From NCBI RefSeq assembly GCF_025336545.1, contig NZ_JAODBU010000004.1, forward strand, positions 233,032 to 297,031: 64,000 nt of DNA, read 5' to 3'. Origin of the DNA: Eubacterium_U album (lineage in GTDB: Bacteria; Bacillota; Clostridia; Lachnospirales; Lachnospiraceae). This document shows, in pieces, positions 47,457 to 56,634 of this stretch (positions are counted from its first letter, which is position 1; each line of letters starts with the position of its first letter). The position numbers and the translations under genes are program-made. The notes under the pieces were generated by a model. That model was not told the origin of the DNA, ran no database searches, and saw nothing but the letters and a program-made list of their open reading frames with translations.

Positions 47457-49271
47457 GTGGCTCACATTGATCAGAGTAAAATAAGAAACTTTTGCATTAT
47501 TGCCCATATTGACCATGGAAAGTCAACTTTGGCAGATAGAATTATTGAAAAAACAGGATTGTTAACAAGCAGAGAAATGCAGGCACAGGTTCTTGATAAT
47601 ATGGAACTAGAGAGAGAACGTGGAATAACGATTAAGTCACAGGCAGTAAGAACGGTATATAAGGCAAAAGATGGAGAAGAATACATTTTTAACCTTATCG
47701 ATACACCGGGACATGTCGATTTTAACTATGAAGTATCACGAAGCCTTGCAGCATGTGATGGTGCAATCCTTGTTGTCGATGCAGCACAGGGTGTAGAAGC
47801 ACAGACTTTGGCAAATGTTTATATGGCACTTGATCATGACTTGGAAGTATTCCCTGTTATCAACAAGATAGATTTGCCTAGTGCAGATCCTGAAAGAGTT
47901 ATAAATGAAATAGAAGATGTAATCGGACTTGAAGCTCATGATGCACCACTTATTTCAGCAAAAACAGGATTAAATATAGAAGAAGTATTAGAACAGATAG
48001 TGGAAAAAATACCGGCACCACAGGGAGATGTTGACGCACCACTTCAGGCATTAATATTTGACAGCTTATATGATGCGTATAAGGGAGTTATTGTTTTTTG
48101 CCGTTTAAAACATGGTGTTGTAAAAGCAGGTATGAATATAAAAATGATGGCTACGGGAGCAACAGCAAATGTAGTTGAAGTAGGATATTTTGGAGCAGGA
48201 CAGTTTATTCCATGTGATGAACTTAGTGCAGGCATGGTTGGATATATTACAGCCAGCATCAAAAACGTAAAAGATACGCGAGTAGGTGACACTATTACTA
48301 ATGCAGATAATCCTTGTGCAGAACCACTTCCCGGATACAAAAAAGTTAATCCTATGGTTTACTGTGGACTTTATCCGGCAGATGGAGCAAAATATCCTGA
48401 TTTAAGAGATGCTCTTGAAAAATTACAGTTAAATGATGCAGCTTTGCAGTATGAACCTGAAACATCACTTGCATTAGGATTTGGCTTCAGATGCGGATTT
48501 TTAGGATTGCTTCATTTGGAAATTGTACAGGAAAGACTTGAGCGTGAGTACAATCTTGATTTAGTTACAACTGCACCTAGTGTTATTTACAAAATATATA
48601 AAAACGATGGAAGTGTTATAGAACTTACAAATCCTTCTAATTTGCCTGACCCAAGTGAAATTGAGCATATGGAAGAACCTATTGTTCATGCGGAAATAAT
48701 GGTAACAACTGAGTTTATCGGTGCTATTATGGAATTATGTCAGCAAAGAAGAGGAACATATATAGGAATGGAATATGTAGAAGGTTCAAGAGCATTACTC
48801 GAATACGATATTCCGTTAAATGAAATAATATATGATTTCTTTGATGCACTTAAATCCCGCTCAAGAGGATATGCGTCATTTGATTATGAATTGAAAGGAT
48901 ATGAAGCAGCTAAGTTAGTTAAACTTGATATTCTTATTAATAAGGAAGAAGTGGATGCACTTTCATTTATCGTTCCGGATGTTACAGCATATGAACGAGG
49001 CAGAAAAATGTGCGAGAAACTTAAAAATGAAATACCACGTCAGTTATTTGAAATTCCAATTCAGGCAGCAGTCGGAAGTAAAGTAATTGCAAGAGAAACA
49101 GTTAAGGCAATGCGAAAAGATGTTTTGGCTAAATGTTATGGTGGCGATATTTCACGTAAGAAAAAACTTCTTGAAAAACAGAAAGAAGGAAAGAAGAGAA
49201 TGCGTCAGGTTGGTAACGTTGAAATACCACAGGAAGCATTTATGGCAGTACTCAAATTGGACGAAGATTAA
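47457..49271 (+). CDS. lepA: Translation elongation factor 4 (LepA)
   Basis: 604-aa ribosome-associated GTPase. G motifs are AHIDHGKST (P-loop), DTPGHVDF and NKIDLP, followed by EF-G-like domains and the LepA-specific C-terminal domain (SRKKKLLEKQKEGKKRM). The start is GTG 47457 with GGAGG 7 nt upstream. It is the first gene of the conserved lepA-hemW pair. Confidence 0.97.
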   Translation: MAHIDQSKIRNFCIIAHIDHGKSTLADRIIEKTGLLTSREMQAQVLDNMELERERGITIKSQAVRTVYKAKDGEEYIFNLIDTPGHVDFNYEVSRSLAACDGAILVVDAAQGVEAQTLANVYMALDHDLEVFPVINKIDLPSADPERVINEIEDVIGLEAHDAPLISAKTGLNIEEVLEQIVEKIPAPQGDVDAPLQALIFDSLYDAYKGVIVFCRLKHGVVKAGMNIKMMATGATANVVEVGYFGAGQFIPCDELSAGMVGYITASIKNVKDTRVGDTITNADNPCAEPLPGYKKVNPMVYCGLYPADGAKYPDLRDALEKLQLNDAALQYEPETSLALGFGFRCGFLGLLHLEIVQERLEREYNLDLVTTAPSVIYKIYKNDGSVIELTNPSNLPDPSEIEHMEEPIVHAEIMVTTEFIGAIMELCQQRRGTYIGMEYVEGSRALLEYDIPLNEIIYDFFDALKSRSRGYASFDYELKGYEAAKLVKLDILINKEEVDALSFIVPDVTAYERGRKMCEKLKNEIPRQLFEIPIQAAVGSKVIARETVKAMRKDVLAKCYGGDISRKKKLLEKQKEGKKRMRQVGNVEIPQEAFMAVLKLDED

Positions 49272-49276
49272 TATAA

Positions 49277-49312
49277 AAGGTCTCTTTGCAGCAGGCAGAG
49301 GGACCTTATTAG
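49277..49312 (+). terminator. Hairpin between lepA and hemW
   Basis: A 13-bp stem, AAGGTCTCTTTGC (49277-49289) / GCAGAGGGACCTT (49295-49307), with two G-U pairs and a 5-nt loop, followed only by ATTAGTTG. Likely a partial terminator. Confidence 0.55.
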
Positions 49313-49330
49313 TTGAAAAGAGAGGTAAAA

Positions 49331-50689
49331 ATGAGCAAACATTTAGAAATATATATCCATATTCCGTTTTGCGTAAAAAAATGTGATTATTGTGATTTTC
49401 TCTCCGACAGGGCAGATTGCAAAACTAAAGAGGAGTATGTGGATGCGTTAATAAAAGAAATTGAATTGTCAAAAAATATTTTGAATGGATATGAAGTAGA
49501 TTCAATCTTTTTTGGAGGAGGAACCCCTTCTATATTGGAATCACATTTATTTGAATGCATAATGAATGCAGTAAAAAAATATGCAAATATAAATGAAAAT
49601 ACAGAAATAACGATAGAATGTAATCCGGGCACTTTGACAAGAGAAAAATTAGAAGTTTACAAGAAAACCGGAGTGAACAGATTAAGCATAGGACTTCAGT
49701 CAGCAAATGATGATGAATTAAAAAGCATTGGAAGAATACACACATGGCAGGAGTTTTTGGATAATTATCGAATAGCAAGGGAATGTGGATTTGACAATAT
49801 TAACATTGACTTAATGAGTGCACTTCCGGGACAAACGATTTCATCATATAAAGAAACTCTAGAAAAGGTAGTTGCCTTGAATCCAGAGCACATATCGGCG
49901 TATAGCCTTATAGTAGAAGAGGGCACGATAATGTATGACAGGGTAAATGAAGCAGCATTGCAGGGAAAGGATATACTTCCTGATGAAGATACTGAGCGTG
50001 AAATGTATTACATGACAAAGAATATCTTAGAAGAAAATGGATATCACAGATATGAAATATCAAATTATAGTAAAGAAGGCATGGAATGTAGACACAACGT
50101 AGGATATTGGCAGAGAAAAAATTATATTGGCTTTGGAATAGGAGCAGCTTCTTTATTAGAAAATGAAAGATATAATAATATTTCAGATTTAAATAAGTAC
50201 ATTGCTTTCATAAATGAAATATACAATTGCGAAGATAATATGGATGAAATGACAGCTTTTCAATATGGTAGTGAAGAAATGATGGATTATTTATTTGAAG
50301 ATGAAGATGATTATGAATTTGAAAATAATAATCAACAATCAAGAGAAGATGAATCTGTATTCGAAGAAAAAATTTATCGAAAGAAAAGTGATAATGATAC
50401 AGACTTTGATACTGATTATAACAGATTAGGTTCAATTCATAAAAACATTGAAAGACTCTCTAAAAATGATCAGATGGAAGAATTTATGTTTTTAGGCCTT
50501 AGAATGATGGAAGGAGTAAACAAAACTAAATTTGAAACATTATTTAATAAGAAGATAGAAAACGTATACGGTAATGTCTTAGAAAAACTTACACAGGAGA
50601 AATTATTGAAAACCGAAAACGACAATATAAAACTTACCGAAAGAGGAATTGATGTAAGCAATGTAGTATTATCAGAGTTTTTATTATAA
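49331..50689 (+). CDS. hemW: HemW, heme chaperone-like radical SAM protein with acidic insertion
   Basis: 452-aa HemN/HemW-family protein. The radical SAM cluster CVKKCDYC (CxxxCxxC) is preceded by YIHIPF, and GGGTPS and NRLSIGLQS follow. HemW lacks coproporphyrinogen oxidase activity and is thought to insert heme. Normal length is about 375-390 aa; here an extra 75-80 residue, Asp/Glu/Asn-rich stretch (about 295-375) lies between the core and the C-terminal domain (QMEEFMFLGLRM). The start is ATG 49331 with AGAGAGGT upstream. Paired with lepA as usual. Confidence 0.9.
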   Translation: MSKHLEIYIHIPFCVKKCDYCDFLSDRADCKTKEEYVDALIKEIELSKNILNGYEVDSIFFGGGTPSILESHLFECIMNAVKKYANINENTEITIECNPGTLTREKLEVYKKTGVNRLSIGLQSANDDELKSIGRIHTWQEFLDNYRIARECGFDNINIDLMSALPGQTISSYKETLEKVVALNPEHISAYSLIVEEGTIMYDRVNEAALQGKDILPDEDTEREMYYMTKNILEENGYHRYEISNYSKEGMECRHNVGYWQRKNYIGFGIGAASLLENERYNNISDLNKYIAFINEIYNCEDNMDEMTAFQYGSEEMMDYLFEDEDDYEFENNNQQSREDESVFEEKIYRKKSDNDTDFDTDYNRLGSIHKNIERLSKNDQMEEFMFLGLRMMEGVNKTKFETLFNKKIENVYGNVLEKLTQEKLLKTENDNIKLTERGIDVSNVVLSEFLL

Positions 50690-50708
50690 TAATATAATAT
50701 GTAGAATA

Positions 50709-50735
50709 CTCTATTTAATACTAATAAATATAGAG
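50709..50735 (+). terminator. Possible weak hairpin after hemW
   Basis: CTCTAT pairs with ATAGAG around an A/T-rich loop about 20 nt after the hemW stop. There is no T-run. The surrounding bases to 50890 are A/T-rich and empty of genes. Confidence 0.25.
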
Positions 50736-50891
50736 AAACTAATAAACTATAATAATTATAATAGGAATTATAGTAGGTAATTAATTGAACATTAATACTA
50801 GTATTGGGGAAAATAAAAAAACAAAACTAATTGCATTCAAAAAATATATATTTAATAATATCCAAAATAAAAATATCTAAAATTAAACATC

Positions 50892-51130
50892 ATAGCACAA
50901 ACCGGATAAATGTATATAATAACGAAAGAGCATTTGCCACCGTCGGTTCAATGTTCCATCATATGGAATGACTAGAACCGAAGGTTCTAATGTCAGACCA
51001 TATGATGGAACATTAGAACTGCTACGAGTGGCAAGCAGCGAAAGCGTTCTTTCGATATTATATACATTTTTAATTGCAAGCAGCGAAAGCGTTCTTTCGA
51101 TATTATATACATCCTTAAGGTTTGTGCTAT
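50892..51130. mobile_element. 239-bp nested palindromic element
   Basis: Terminal inverted repeats ATAGCACAAACC (50892-50903) and GGTTTGTGCTAT (51119-51130) are perfect. Inside lie a second inverted pair, ATGTTCCATCATATGG (50951-50966) / CCATATGATGGAACAT (50998-51013), a central TAGAACC-GAA-GGTTCTA hairpin, and two identical 37-bp direct copies (51031-51067, 51076-51112) whose reverse complement resembles 50910-50940. It lies between hemW and hrcA. A MITE-like element or a structured palindromic repeat is likely. Confidence 0.6.
51031..51112 (+). repeat. Two identical 37-bp direct repeats
   Basis: Copies at 51031-51067 and 51076-51112 start GCAAGCAGCGAAAGCG and end TATTATATACAT. Period 45 nt. 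Part of the palindromic element. Confidence 0.9.
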
Positions 51131-51186
51131 TTTTCTATGTTCACAAATTATTTACAAAAGTTTCTATAATTTTTTTTGCAAAAATG

Positions 51187-51215
51187 TTGACAAATAATAT
51201 GGTGGGTGCTATTTT
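51187..51215 (+). promoter_or_regulatory. Promoter of the hrcA heat-shock operon
   Basis: TTGACA (51187-51192), 17 nt, TATTTT (51210-51215), just upstream of the CIRCE operator. Confidence 0.75.
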
Positions 51216-51230
51216 AATTTATGAAAGATG

Positions 51231-51257
51231 TTAGCACTCAAAACTAACGAGTGCTAA
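51231..51257 (+). promoter_or_regulatory. CIRCE operator (HrcA-binding site)
   Basis: TTAGCACTC, nine bases, GAGTGCTAA: a perfect match to the CIRCE consensus, 21 nt before hrcA. HrcA bound here represses the chaperone operon until heat shock. Confidence 0.97.
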
Positions 51258-51278
51258 TAAGTAGAAAGGAGATGGAAT

Positions 51279-52319
51279 ATGGAACTGACAGAGAGAAAAG
51301 TAAAAATATTACAGGCAGTCATTCGTAACTATTTGGAAACAGGCGAGCCCGTTGGTTCAAGAACCATTTCTAAGTATACAGATCTTAACTTAAGTTCAGC
51401 AACCATTCGTAATGAGATGGCTGACTTAGAAGAGATGGGATATATAGTTCAGCCTCATACATCAGCAGGACGAATTCCTACAGATAAAGGTTACAGACTT
51501 TATGTTGACGATTTAATGAAAGAAAAAGTTCAGGAATTAGACAACAGAGAAAAGAAAGTAACTGAAAGAGAAAACCTTTTATTTGAAAAGGTTGATAAGG
51601 TTGAAACCCTTCTTCAGAATATGGCGAAGATGCTTGCAACCAATACTAATTATGCAACAATGATTTCAACATCAAGGGATAACGAAGATAAGATAAAATT
51701 CATTCAGTTGTCACTTATGGATGACAATCAGATTTTATGTATTGTTGTTTCGGGAAGAAACAGAGTAGTAAACAAGATTATAAAAGTTAAAGACCAGATT
51801 AATGAAGAAATGGTTTTGAGACTTAATGTGGCACTCAATACAAGTCTTGCAGGATTAGCAGTTGAGCAGATTAACATAGCTGTTATTTCAACACTTACAT
51901 CTAATGCAGGTGAACATAAAGAATTAGTAACAGATGTGTTACAGGCAATTACAGAAGCCATTGCATCAGAAGCACAGATGAAGATTTATACATCAGGTGC
52001 AACGAATATTTTGAAGTATCCTGAATTAAGCAGTAACGAGAATGCAAGTTTGTTGCTTTCAACATTTGAAGAAAAGAAGCCATTAACCAATTTGGTAAAT
52101 GATAATGAAACAGGAATTCAGGTTTATATCGGTGAAGAAACTCCGGTAGAAGGAATGAAGGATTGTAGTGTTGTAACAGCAACTTATGAATTAGAAGATG
52201 GCATTAAAGGTACCATCGGAGTTATAGGTCCGAAGCGAATGGATTATGAGAAAGTTGTAGAGACATTAAGAACAGTTAAGGGCCAGTTAAGCGATGCTTT
52301 CAAGAAGGAAGACGAATAG
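51279..52319 (+). CDS. hrcA: Heat-inducible transcription repressor HrcA
   Basis: 346-aa repressor of class I heat-shock genes. The N-terminal winged helix carries GSRTISKYTDLNLSSATIRNEM (about 23-44) and HTSAGRIPTDKGYRLYVD. The dimerization domain follows. AGAAAGGAGATGGAAT precedes ATG 51279. First gene of the CIRCE-controlled hrcA-grpE-dnaK-dnaJ cluster. Confidence 0.97.
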   Translation: MELTERKVKILQAVIRNYLETGEPVGSRTISKYTDLNLSSATIRNEMADLEEMGYIVQPHTSAGRIPTDKGYRLYVDDLMKEKVQELDNREKKVTERENLLFEKVDKVETLLQNMAKMLATNTNYATMISTSRDNEDKIKFIQLSLMDDNQILCIVVSGRNRVVNKIIKVKDQINEEMVLRLNVALNTSLAGLAVEQINIAVISTLTSNAGEHKELVTDVLQAITEAIASEAQMKIYTSGATNILKYPELSSNENASLLLSTFEEKKPLTNLVNDNETGIQVYIGEETPVEGMKDCSVVTATYELEDGIKGTIGVIGPKRMDYEKVVETLRTVKGQLSDAFKKEDE

Positions 52320-52332
52320 AAAGGAAGGTCCA

Positions 52333-52974
52333 ATGGAAAAGAATATTAACGATATGCCTGAAGAAGAAAAGGTAGAAAAATCTGAAACTGAAGAAGAAAC
52401 AGTAGAAGATACAAATGAAACAGTAGAAACTGAAAAAGAAACAACAGAAGATACTAAAGAAGATAAAGACAAAAAAGAAGCAGAAGATAAAAATTCTTCA
52501 GACAAAAAAGAAAAGAAAAAAATATTTGGAAAGAAAGATAAGAAAGACCAGCAGATAGAAGAGTTAACTGATAAACATCAAAGACTTATGGCTGAATTCC
52601 AAAACTATAGAAACCGTAGCGAAAAAGAAAAATCAGCAATGTTTGAAGTTGGTGCAAGATCAATTATTGAAAAACTTCTTCCGATTGTAGATAACTTTGA
52701 AAGAGGTATCGCAGCATTATCAGAAGAAGAACAGAAATCACCAACAGGTCAGGGAATGAATTTAATATATAAGCAGTTGATGACAGCATTTGAAGAAATG
52801 GGAGTTACAGTCATTGAAGCTAAAGGCCAACAGTTTGATCCGGAATTACACAATGCAGTAATGCATGAAGACAATGACGAATTAGAAGAAAATGTTGTTG
52901 TTGAGGAATTCCAGAAAGGCTATAAATATAGAGACAGTGTTATAAGACATAGCATGGTTAAGGTAGCTAATTAA
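52333..52974 (+). CDS. grpE: GrpE nucleotide exchange factor
   Basis: 213-aa DnaK co-chaperone. A long, highly charged N-terminal region (Glu/Lys/Thr-rich, about 1-75) is followed by a coiled coil (ELTDKHQRLMAEFQNYRNR) and the C-terminal beta domain (FEEMGVTVIEAKGQQFDPELHNAV). The start is ATG 52333 after AAAGGAAGGTCC, 13 nt after hrcA; an in-frame start inside hrcA has no site. Confidence 0.96.
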   Translation: MEKNINDMPEEEKVEKSETEEETVEDTNETVETEKETTEDTKEDKDKKEAEDKNSSDKKEKKKIFGKKDKKDQQIEELTDKHQRLMAEFQNYRNRSEKEKSAMFEVGARSIIEKLLPIVDNFERGIAALSEEEQKSPTGQGMNLIYKQLMTAFEEMGVTVIEAKGQQFDPELHNAVMHEDNDELEENVVVEEFQKGYKYRDSVIRHSMVKVAN

Positions 52975-53060
52975 TTTTACAAATAAGAAATTATTTAACA
53001 TATATTTGAACTCGGAAAACCGAGAAATAAGAAAATTATCAATTTAGGAGGAAATATATC

Positions 53061-54944
53061 ATGGGAAAGATTATTGGTATTGACTTAGGAACTACAAATT
53101 CATGTGTAGCAGTTATGGAAGGTGGAAAACCTACAGTTATTACAAATGCAGAAGGTGTTAGAACAACTCCATCAGTAGTAGCATTTGCAAAATCAGGTGA
53201 AAGATTAGTTGGTGAAACAGCTAAACGTCAGGCAGTTACAAACGCTGACAAGACAATCTCTTCAATTAAGAGACATATGGGAACAGATTACAAAGTAGCA
53301 ATTGATGATAAGAAATATACACCACAGGAAATTTCAGCAATGATTCTTCAGAAGTTAAAAGGTGATGCTGAAGCTTACTTAGGTGAAAAGGTATCAGAAG
53401 CTGTTATTACAGTACCTGCTTACTTCAATGATGCACAGAGACAGGCAACAAAAGATGCAGGTAAGATTGCAGGACTTGATGTAAAGAGAATTATCAACGA
53501 GCCAACAGCTGCAGCATTAGCTTATGGTCTTGATAATGAAAAAGAACAGAAGATTATGGTATACGATTTAGGTGGTGGTACATTTGATGTATCTATTATC
53601 GAAATTGGTGATGGTGTAATCGAAGTATTATCAACTTCAGGTGATAACAGACTTGGTGGTGATGACTTTGATGAAGCAATTACAAATTATATGATTTCTG
53701 ACTTCAAGACAAAGACAGGTGTAGACCTTACAACAGATAAGATGGCACTTCAGAGAATTAAAGAAGCAGCAGAAAAAGCTAAGAAGGAACTTTCTTCAGC
53801 AACACAGACAAACATTAACATCCCTTACATTACAGTAACAGCTGAAGGACCACAGCATTTTGATTTAACTCTTACAAGAGCTAAATTTGATGAATTAACA
53901 AGAGCATTAGTTGAAAGAACAGCAGTTCCTGTACAGAATGCATTAAGAGATGCCGGAATTACAGCAGCTGAACTTGGAAAGGTATTATTAGTTGGTGGTT
54001 CAACAAGAATCCCTGCAGTACAGGATAAGGTTAAACAACTTACAGGTCATGAACCATCTAAGAGTTTGAATCCTGATGAATGTGTAGCAATCGGTGCATC
54101 AATTCAGGGTGGTAAACTTGCAGGTGATGCAGGCGCAGGCGAAATCTTACTTCTTGATGTTACTCCACTTTCATTATCAATTGAAACAATGGGTGGTATC
54201 GCAACAAGATTAATTGAAAGAAATACAACAATTCCTACAAAGAAGAGCCAGACATTCTCAACAGCAACAGATAACCAGACAGCCGTTGATATCAACGTAG
54301 TACAGGGTGAAAGACAGTTCGCAAGAGATAACAAGAGCCTTGGACAGTTCAGACTTGATGGAATCCCACCAGCAAAGAGAGGTGTTCCACAGATTGAAGT
54401 TACATTTGATATTGATGCAAATGGTATCGTAAATGTTTCAGCTAAGGATTTAGGAACAGGAAAAGAACAGCACATTACAATTACAGCAGGTTCAAATATG
54501 TCTGATGAAGATATCGATAAGGCTGTAAAAGAAGCTGCTGAATTTGAAGCACAGGATAAGAAACGTAAGGAAGGCATTGATGCTAAGAATGAAGCTGATT
54601 CAATGGTATTCCAGACAGAAAATGCTTTGAATGAAGTTGGTGATAAGATTGATGCAAATGATAAGGCAGCAGTTCAGGCTGACATCGATGCATTAAAGGC
54701 TGTAATTGCTGAAATTACAGATGACCAGAACATCACAGATGCTCAGATTGAAAGCTTAAAGAATGGAAAAGAAAAATTAATGGAAAGCTCACAGAAAGTA
54801 TTCTCAAAGATGTATGAACAGGCTCAGGCACAGGCTGGAGCACAGGGAGCAGGTCCTGATATGGGAGCACAGGGAGCTTACCAGGATCCTAATGCAGGAG
54901 CTGGAGCAGATGATGTAGTTGATGGTGACTATAAGGAAGTATAA
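53061..54944 (+). CDS. dnaK: Chaperone DnaK (Hsp70)
   Basis: 627-aa ATP-dependent chaperone. GIDLGTTNSCVAVMEGG opens the nucleotide-binding domain, with VYDLGGGTFDVSI and LLVGGSTRIPAVQ. The substrate-binding domain (DVTPLSLSIETMGG) and the lid follow, ending in a Gly/Ala-rich tail and DGDYKEV. AGGAGGAAATATATC precedes ATG 53061. Codon use is biased as expected for a highly expressed gene. Confidence 0.98.
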   Translation: MGKIIGIDLGTTNSCVAVMEGGKPTVITNAEGVRTTPSVVAFAKSGERLVGETAKRQAVTNADKTISSIKRHMGTDYKVAIDDKKYTPQEISAMILQKLKGDAEAYLGEKVSEAVITVPAYFNDAQRQATKDAGKIAGLDVKRIINEPTAAALAYGLDNEKEQKIMVYDLGGGTFDVSIIEIGDGVIEVLSTSGDNRLGGDDFDEAITNYMISDFKTKTGVDLTTDKMALQRIKEAAEKAKKELSSATQTNINIPYITVTAEGPQHFDLTLTRAKFDELTRALVERTAVPVQNALRDAGITAAELGKVLLVGGSTRIPAVQDKVKQLTGHEPSKSLNPDECVAIGASIQGGKLAGDAGAGEILLLDVTPLSLSIETMGGIATRLIERNTTIPTKKSQTFSTATDNQTAVDINVVQGERQFARDNKSLGQFRLDGIPPAKRGVPQIEVTFDIDANGIVNVSAKDLGTGKEQHITITAGSNMSDEDIDKAVKEAAEFEAQDKKRKEGIDAKNEADSMVFQTENALNEVGDKIDANDKAAVQADIDALKAVIAEITDDQNITDAQIESLKNGKEKLMESSQKVFSKMYEQAQAQAGAQGAGPDMGAQGAYQDPNAGAGADDVVDGDYKEV

Positions 54945-54991
54945 TCTGAATACACATATAGCACTGGGTTATAGAATATGATAGAATGTAT

Positions 54992-55021
54992 CCCGTCCGG
55001 GTTTAGCCCGGACGGGTTTTA
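54992..55021 (+). terminator. Strong GC-rich terminator between dnaK and dnaJ
   Basis: CCCGTCCGGG (54992-55001) / CCCGGACGGG (55007-55016), 5-nt loop, then TTTTA. It stands out in this A/T-rich genome and should limit dnaJ transcription from the operon promoter. Confidence 0.88.
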
Positions 55022-55126
55022 CAAGTTATTTATACTAATATAAAAATAATGAAAATAGGACTAGGGTATGACATCCGTGTTTTATTTGCAGATTATTTAT
55101 TCATACTAATATGAAAGGTGATAAAA

Positions 55127-56278
55127 ATGGCGGAAAAAAGAGATTATTATGAGGTATTAGGCGTTGATAAAAATGCTGACGAAGCCACAATAAAAAGCGC
55201 ATATAGAAAATTGGCTAAGAAATATCACCCGGACGTAAATCCTGGGGAAGAAGCTGCGGCGAAGTTTAAAGAAGCATCAGAGGCATATGCTGTACTTAGT
55301 GATGCTGATAAGAGACGTCAGTATGATCAATTCGGTCATGCAGCATTTGATGGAAGCGCAGGAGCAGGAGCCGGAGGATTTGATTTTAATTCTGCAGACT
55401 TTGGAGATATATTTGGAGACATATTCGGAGATATATTTGGCGGAGGCAGACGTAGTTCAAGAAACAGCAATGGTCCTATGAGAGGAGCAGATATTCGTGC
55501 TTCAGTCAGAATAACATTTGAAGAAGCTGTATTTGGATGCGAAAAGGAATTAAGTCTTAATCTTAAAGATGAATGTACAACATGTCATGGAACAGGTGCA
55601 AAGCCTGGAACACAACCTGAAACATGTAGCCGATGCGGAGGTAGAGGTCAGGTAGTTACAACACAGCAGAGCTTCTTTGGAACAATGCAGAATATTACAA
55701 CATGTCCTGAATGTAACGGAACAGGTAAGGTTATAAAGGATAAATGTGCAACATGTCACGGCACAGGATATACTTCAAGTCTTAAAAAGATTGCAGTTAC
55801 AATTCCGGCAGGTATTGATGACGGACAGAGTGTAAGAATCAGAGAAAAAGGTGAACCTGGAAGAAATGGCGGACCAAGAGGAGACTTATTAGTACAGGTT
55901 AGAATTATAGGCAATCCAAACTTCCAAAGAAATGGAATGGATTTATATACAAATACATCAATCTCATTTGCACAGGCAGCAATAGGAGGAGATGTAAGAG
56001 TTAACACTGTAGATGGAGATGTATTGTTTAACATAAAACCGGGAACACAGACAGGAACAAGAATCAGATTAAAAGGAAAAGGTGTTCCAAGTATTAGAAA
56101 TAAAGCAGTTCGTGGTGATCAATATACAACTTTGATTGTAAGAGTACCTGAAAAATTGACTCATGAACAAAAAGAGTTAATTAAACAGTTAGACAAAGTA
56201 TCAGGAAATACACTAAACCAAAGTGAAGATGAAAAGCCAAAGAAAAAGAGCTTTAAAGATAAATTTAAACTAGATTAA
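55127..56278 (+). CDS. dnaJ: Chaperone DnaJ (Hsp40)
   Basis: 383-aa co-chaperone. A J-domain (HPD in KKYHPDVN) is followed by a Gly/Phe-rich region, four zinc-finger repeats (CTTCHGTG, CSRCGGRG, CPECNGTG, CATCHGTG) and the client-binding C-terminal domains. The start is ATG 55127 with AAAGGTG upstream; a GTG three codons earlier overlaps this site. It ends the chaperone cluster. Confidence 0.97.
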   Translation: MAEKRDYYEVLGVDKNADEATIKSAYRKLAKKYHPDVNPGEEAAAKFKEASEAYAVLSDADKRRQYDQFGHAAFDGSAGAGAGGFDFNSADFGDIFGDIFGDIFGGGRRSSRNSNGPMRGADIRASVRITFEEAVFGCEKELSLNLKDECTTCHGTGAKPGTQPETCSRCGGRGQVVTTQQSFFGTMQNITTCPECNGTGKVIKDKCATCHGTGYTSSLKKIAVTIPAGIDDGQSVRIREKGEPGRNGGPRGDLLVQVRIIGNPNFQRNGMDLYTNTSISFAQAAIGGDVRVNTVDGDVLFNIKPGTQTGTRIRLKGKGVPSIRNKAVRGDQYTTLIVRVPEKLTHEQKELIKQLDKVSGNTLNQSEDEKPKKKSFKDKFKLD

Positions 56279-56301
56279 GAGATTAGAAAAAAGAAATATT
56301 G

Positions 56302-56340
56302 CGGATATAAAAGTAAAATTGCTTTTATATCCGTATTTTT
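56302..56340 (+). terminator. Terminator after dnaJ
   Basis: CGGATATAAAAG (56302-56313) / CTTTTATATCCG (56322-56333), 12 bp, then TATTTTTA. The following bases to 56566 are A/T-rich without a gene. Confidence 0.88.
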
Positions 56341-56566
56341 ATATATTAAAAATTTGAAAAAAATTTTATAAGTTAGAAAATATTAAAACAATCATTTAAA
56401 TAAATAAAGAAGAAATAAGTAATGTATATATTAAATTAAGTAACAATAAAACAAGAAAAAATTGCAAAAAAAAGTTTTTGTGAACAATAAAACCAATGAG
56501 AGTAATCACTAATAGTCAAATTGTACAAAAACAAGCAAAAAAATAAGCGGTTTATAATAAAATATG

Positions 56567-56595
56567 TTGACTTTTGAAACGTTTTTAACTATACT
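56567..56595 (+). promoter_or_regulatory. Promoter of the secreted CBM-like protein gene
   Basis: TTGACT (56567-56572), 17 nt, TATACT (56590-56595), 39 nt before the start with AGGAGG at 56620-56625. Confidence 0.65.
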
Positions 56596-56634
56596 GACTG
56601 TATAATAGTTATAAAGTTCAGGAGGAAAATTGAA

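Noticed and set aside
50968..51234. 88-codon plus-strand frame with internal repeats (SSESVLSILYT)
   Set aside because: It lies wholly in the nested palindrome and its repeats are simply the duplicated 37-bp DNA; no ribosome binding site, and it runs through the hrcA promoter.
54104..54577. 157-codon minus-strand frame within dnaK
   Set aside because: Antisense shadow of a highly biased gene; no ribosome binding site or promoter.
56573..56589. Catabolite-responsive element (cre) near TGAAACGTTTTT
   Set aside because: It lacks the TGNAANCG core spacing; it is better explained as the spacer of the promoter at 56567-56595.
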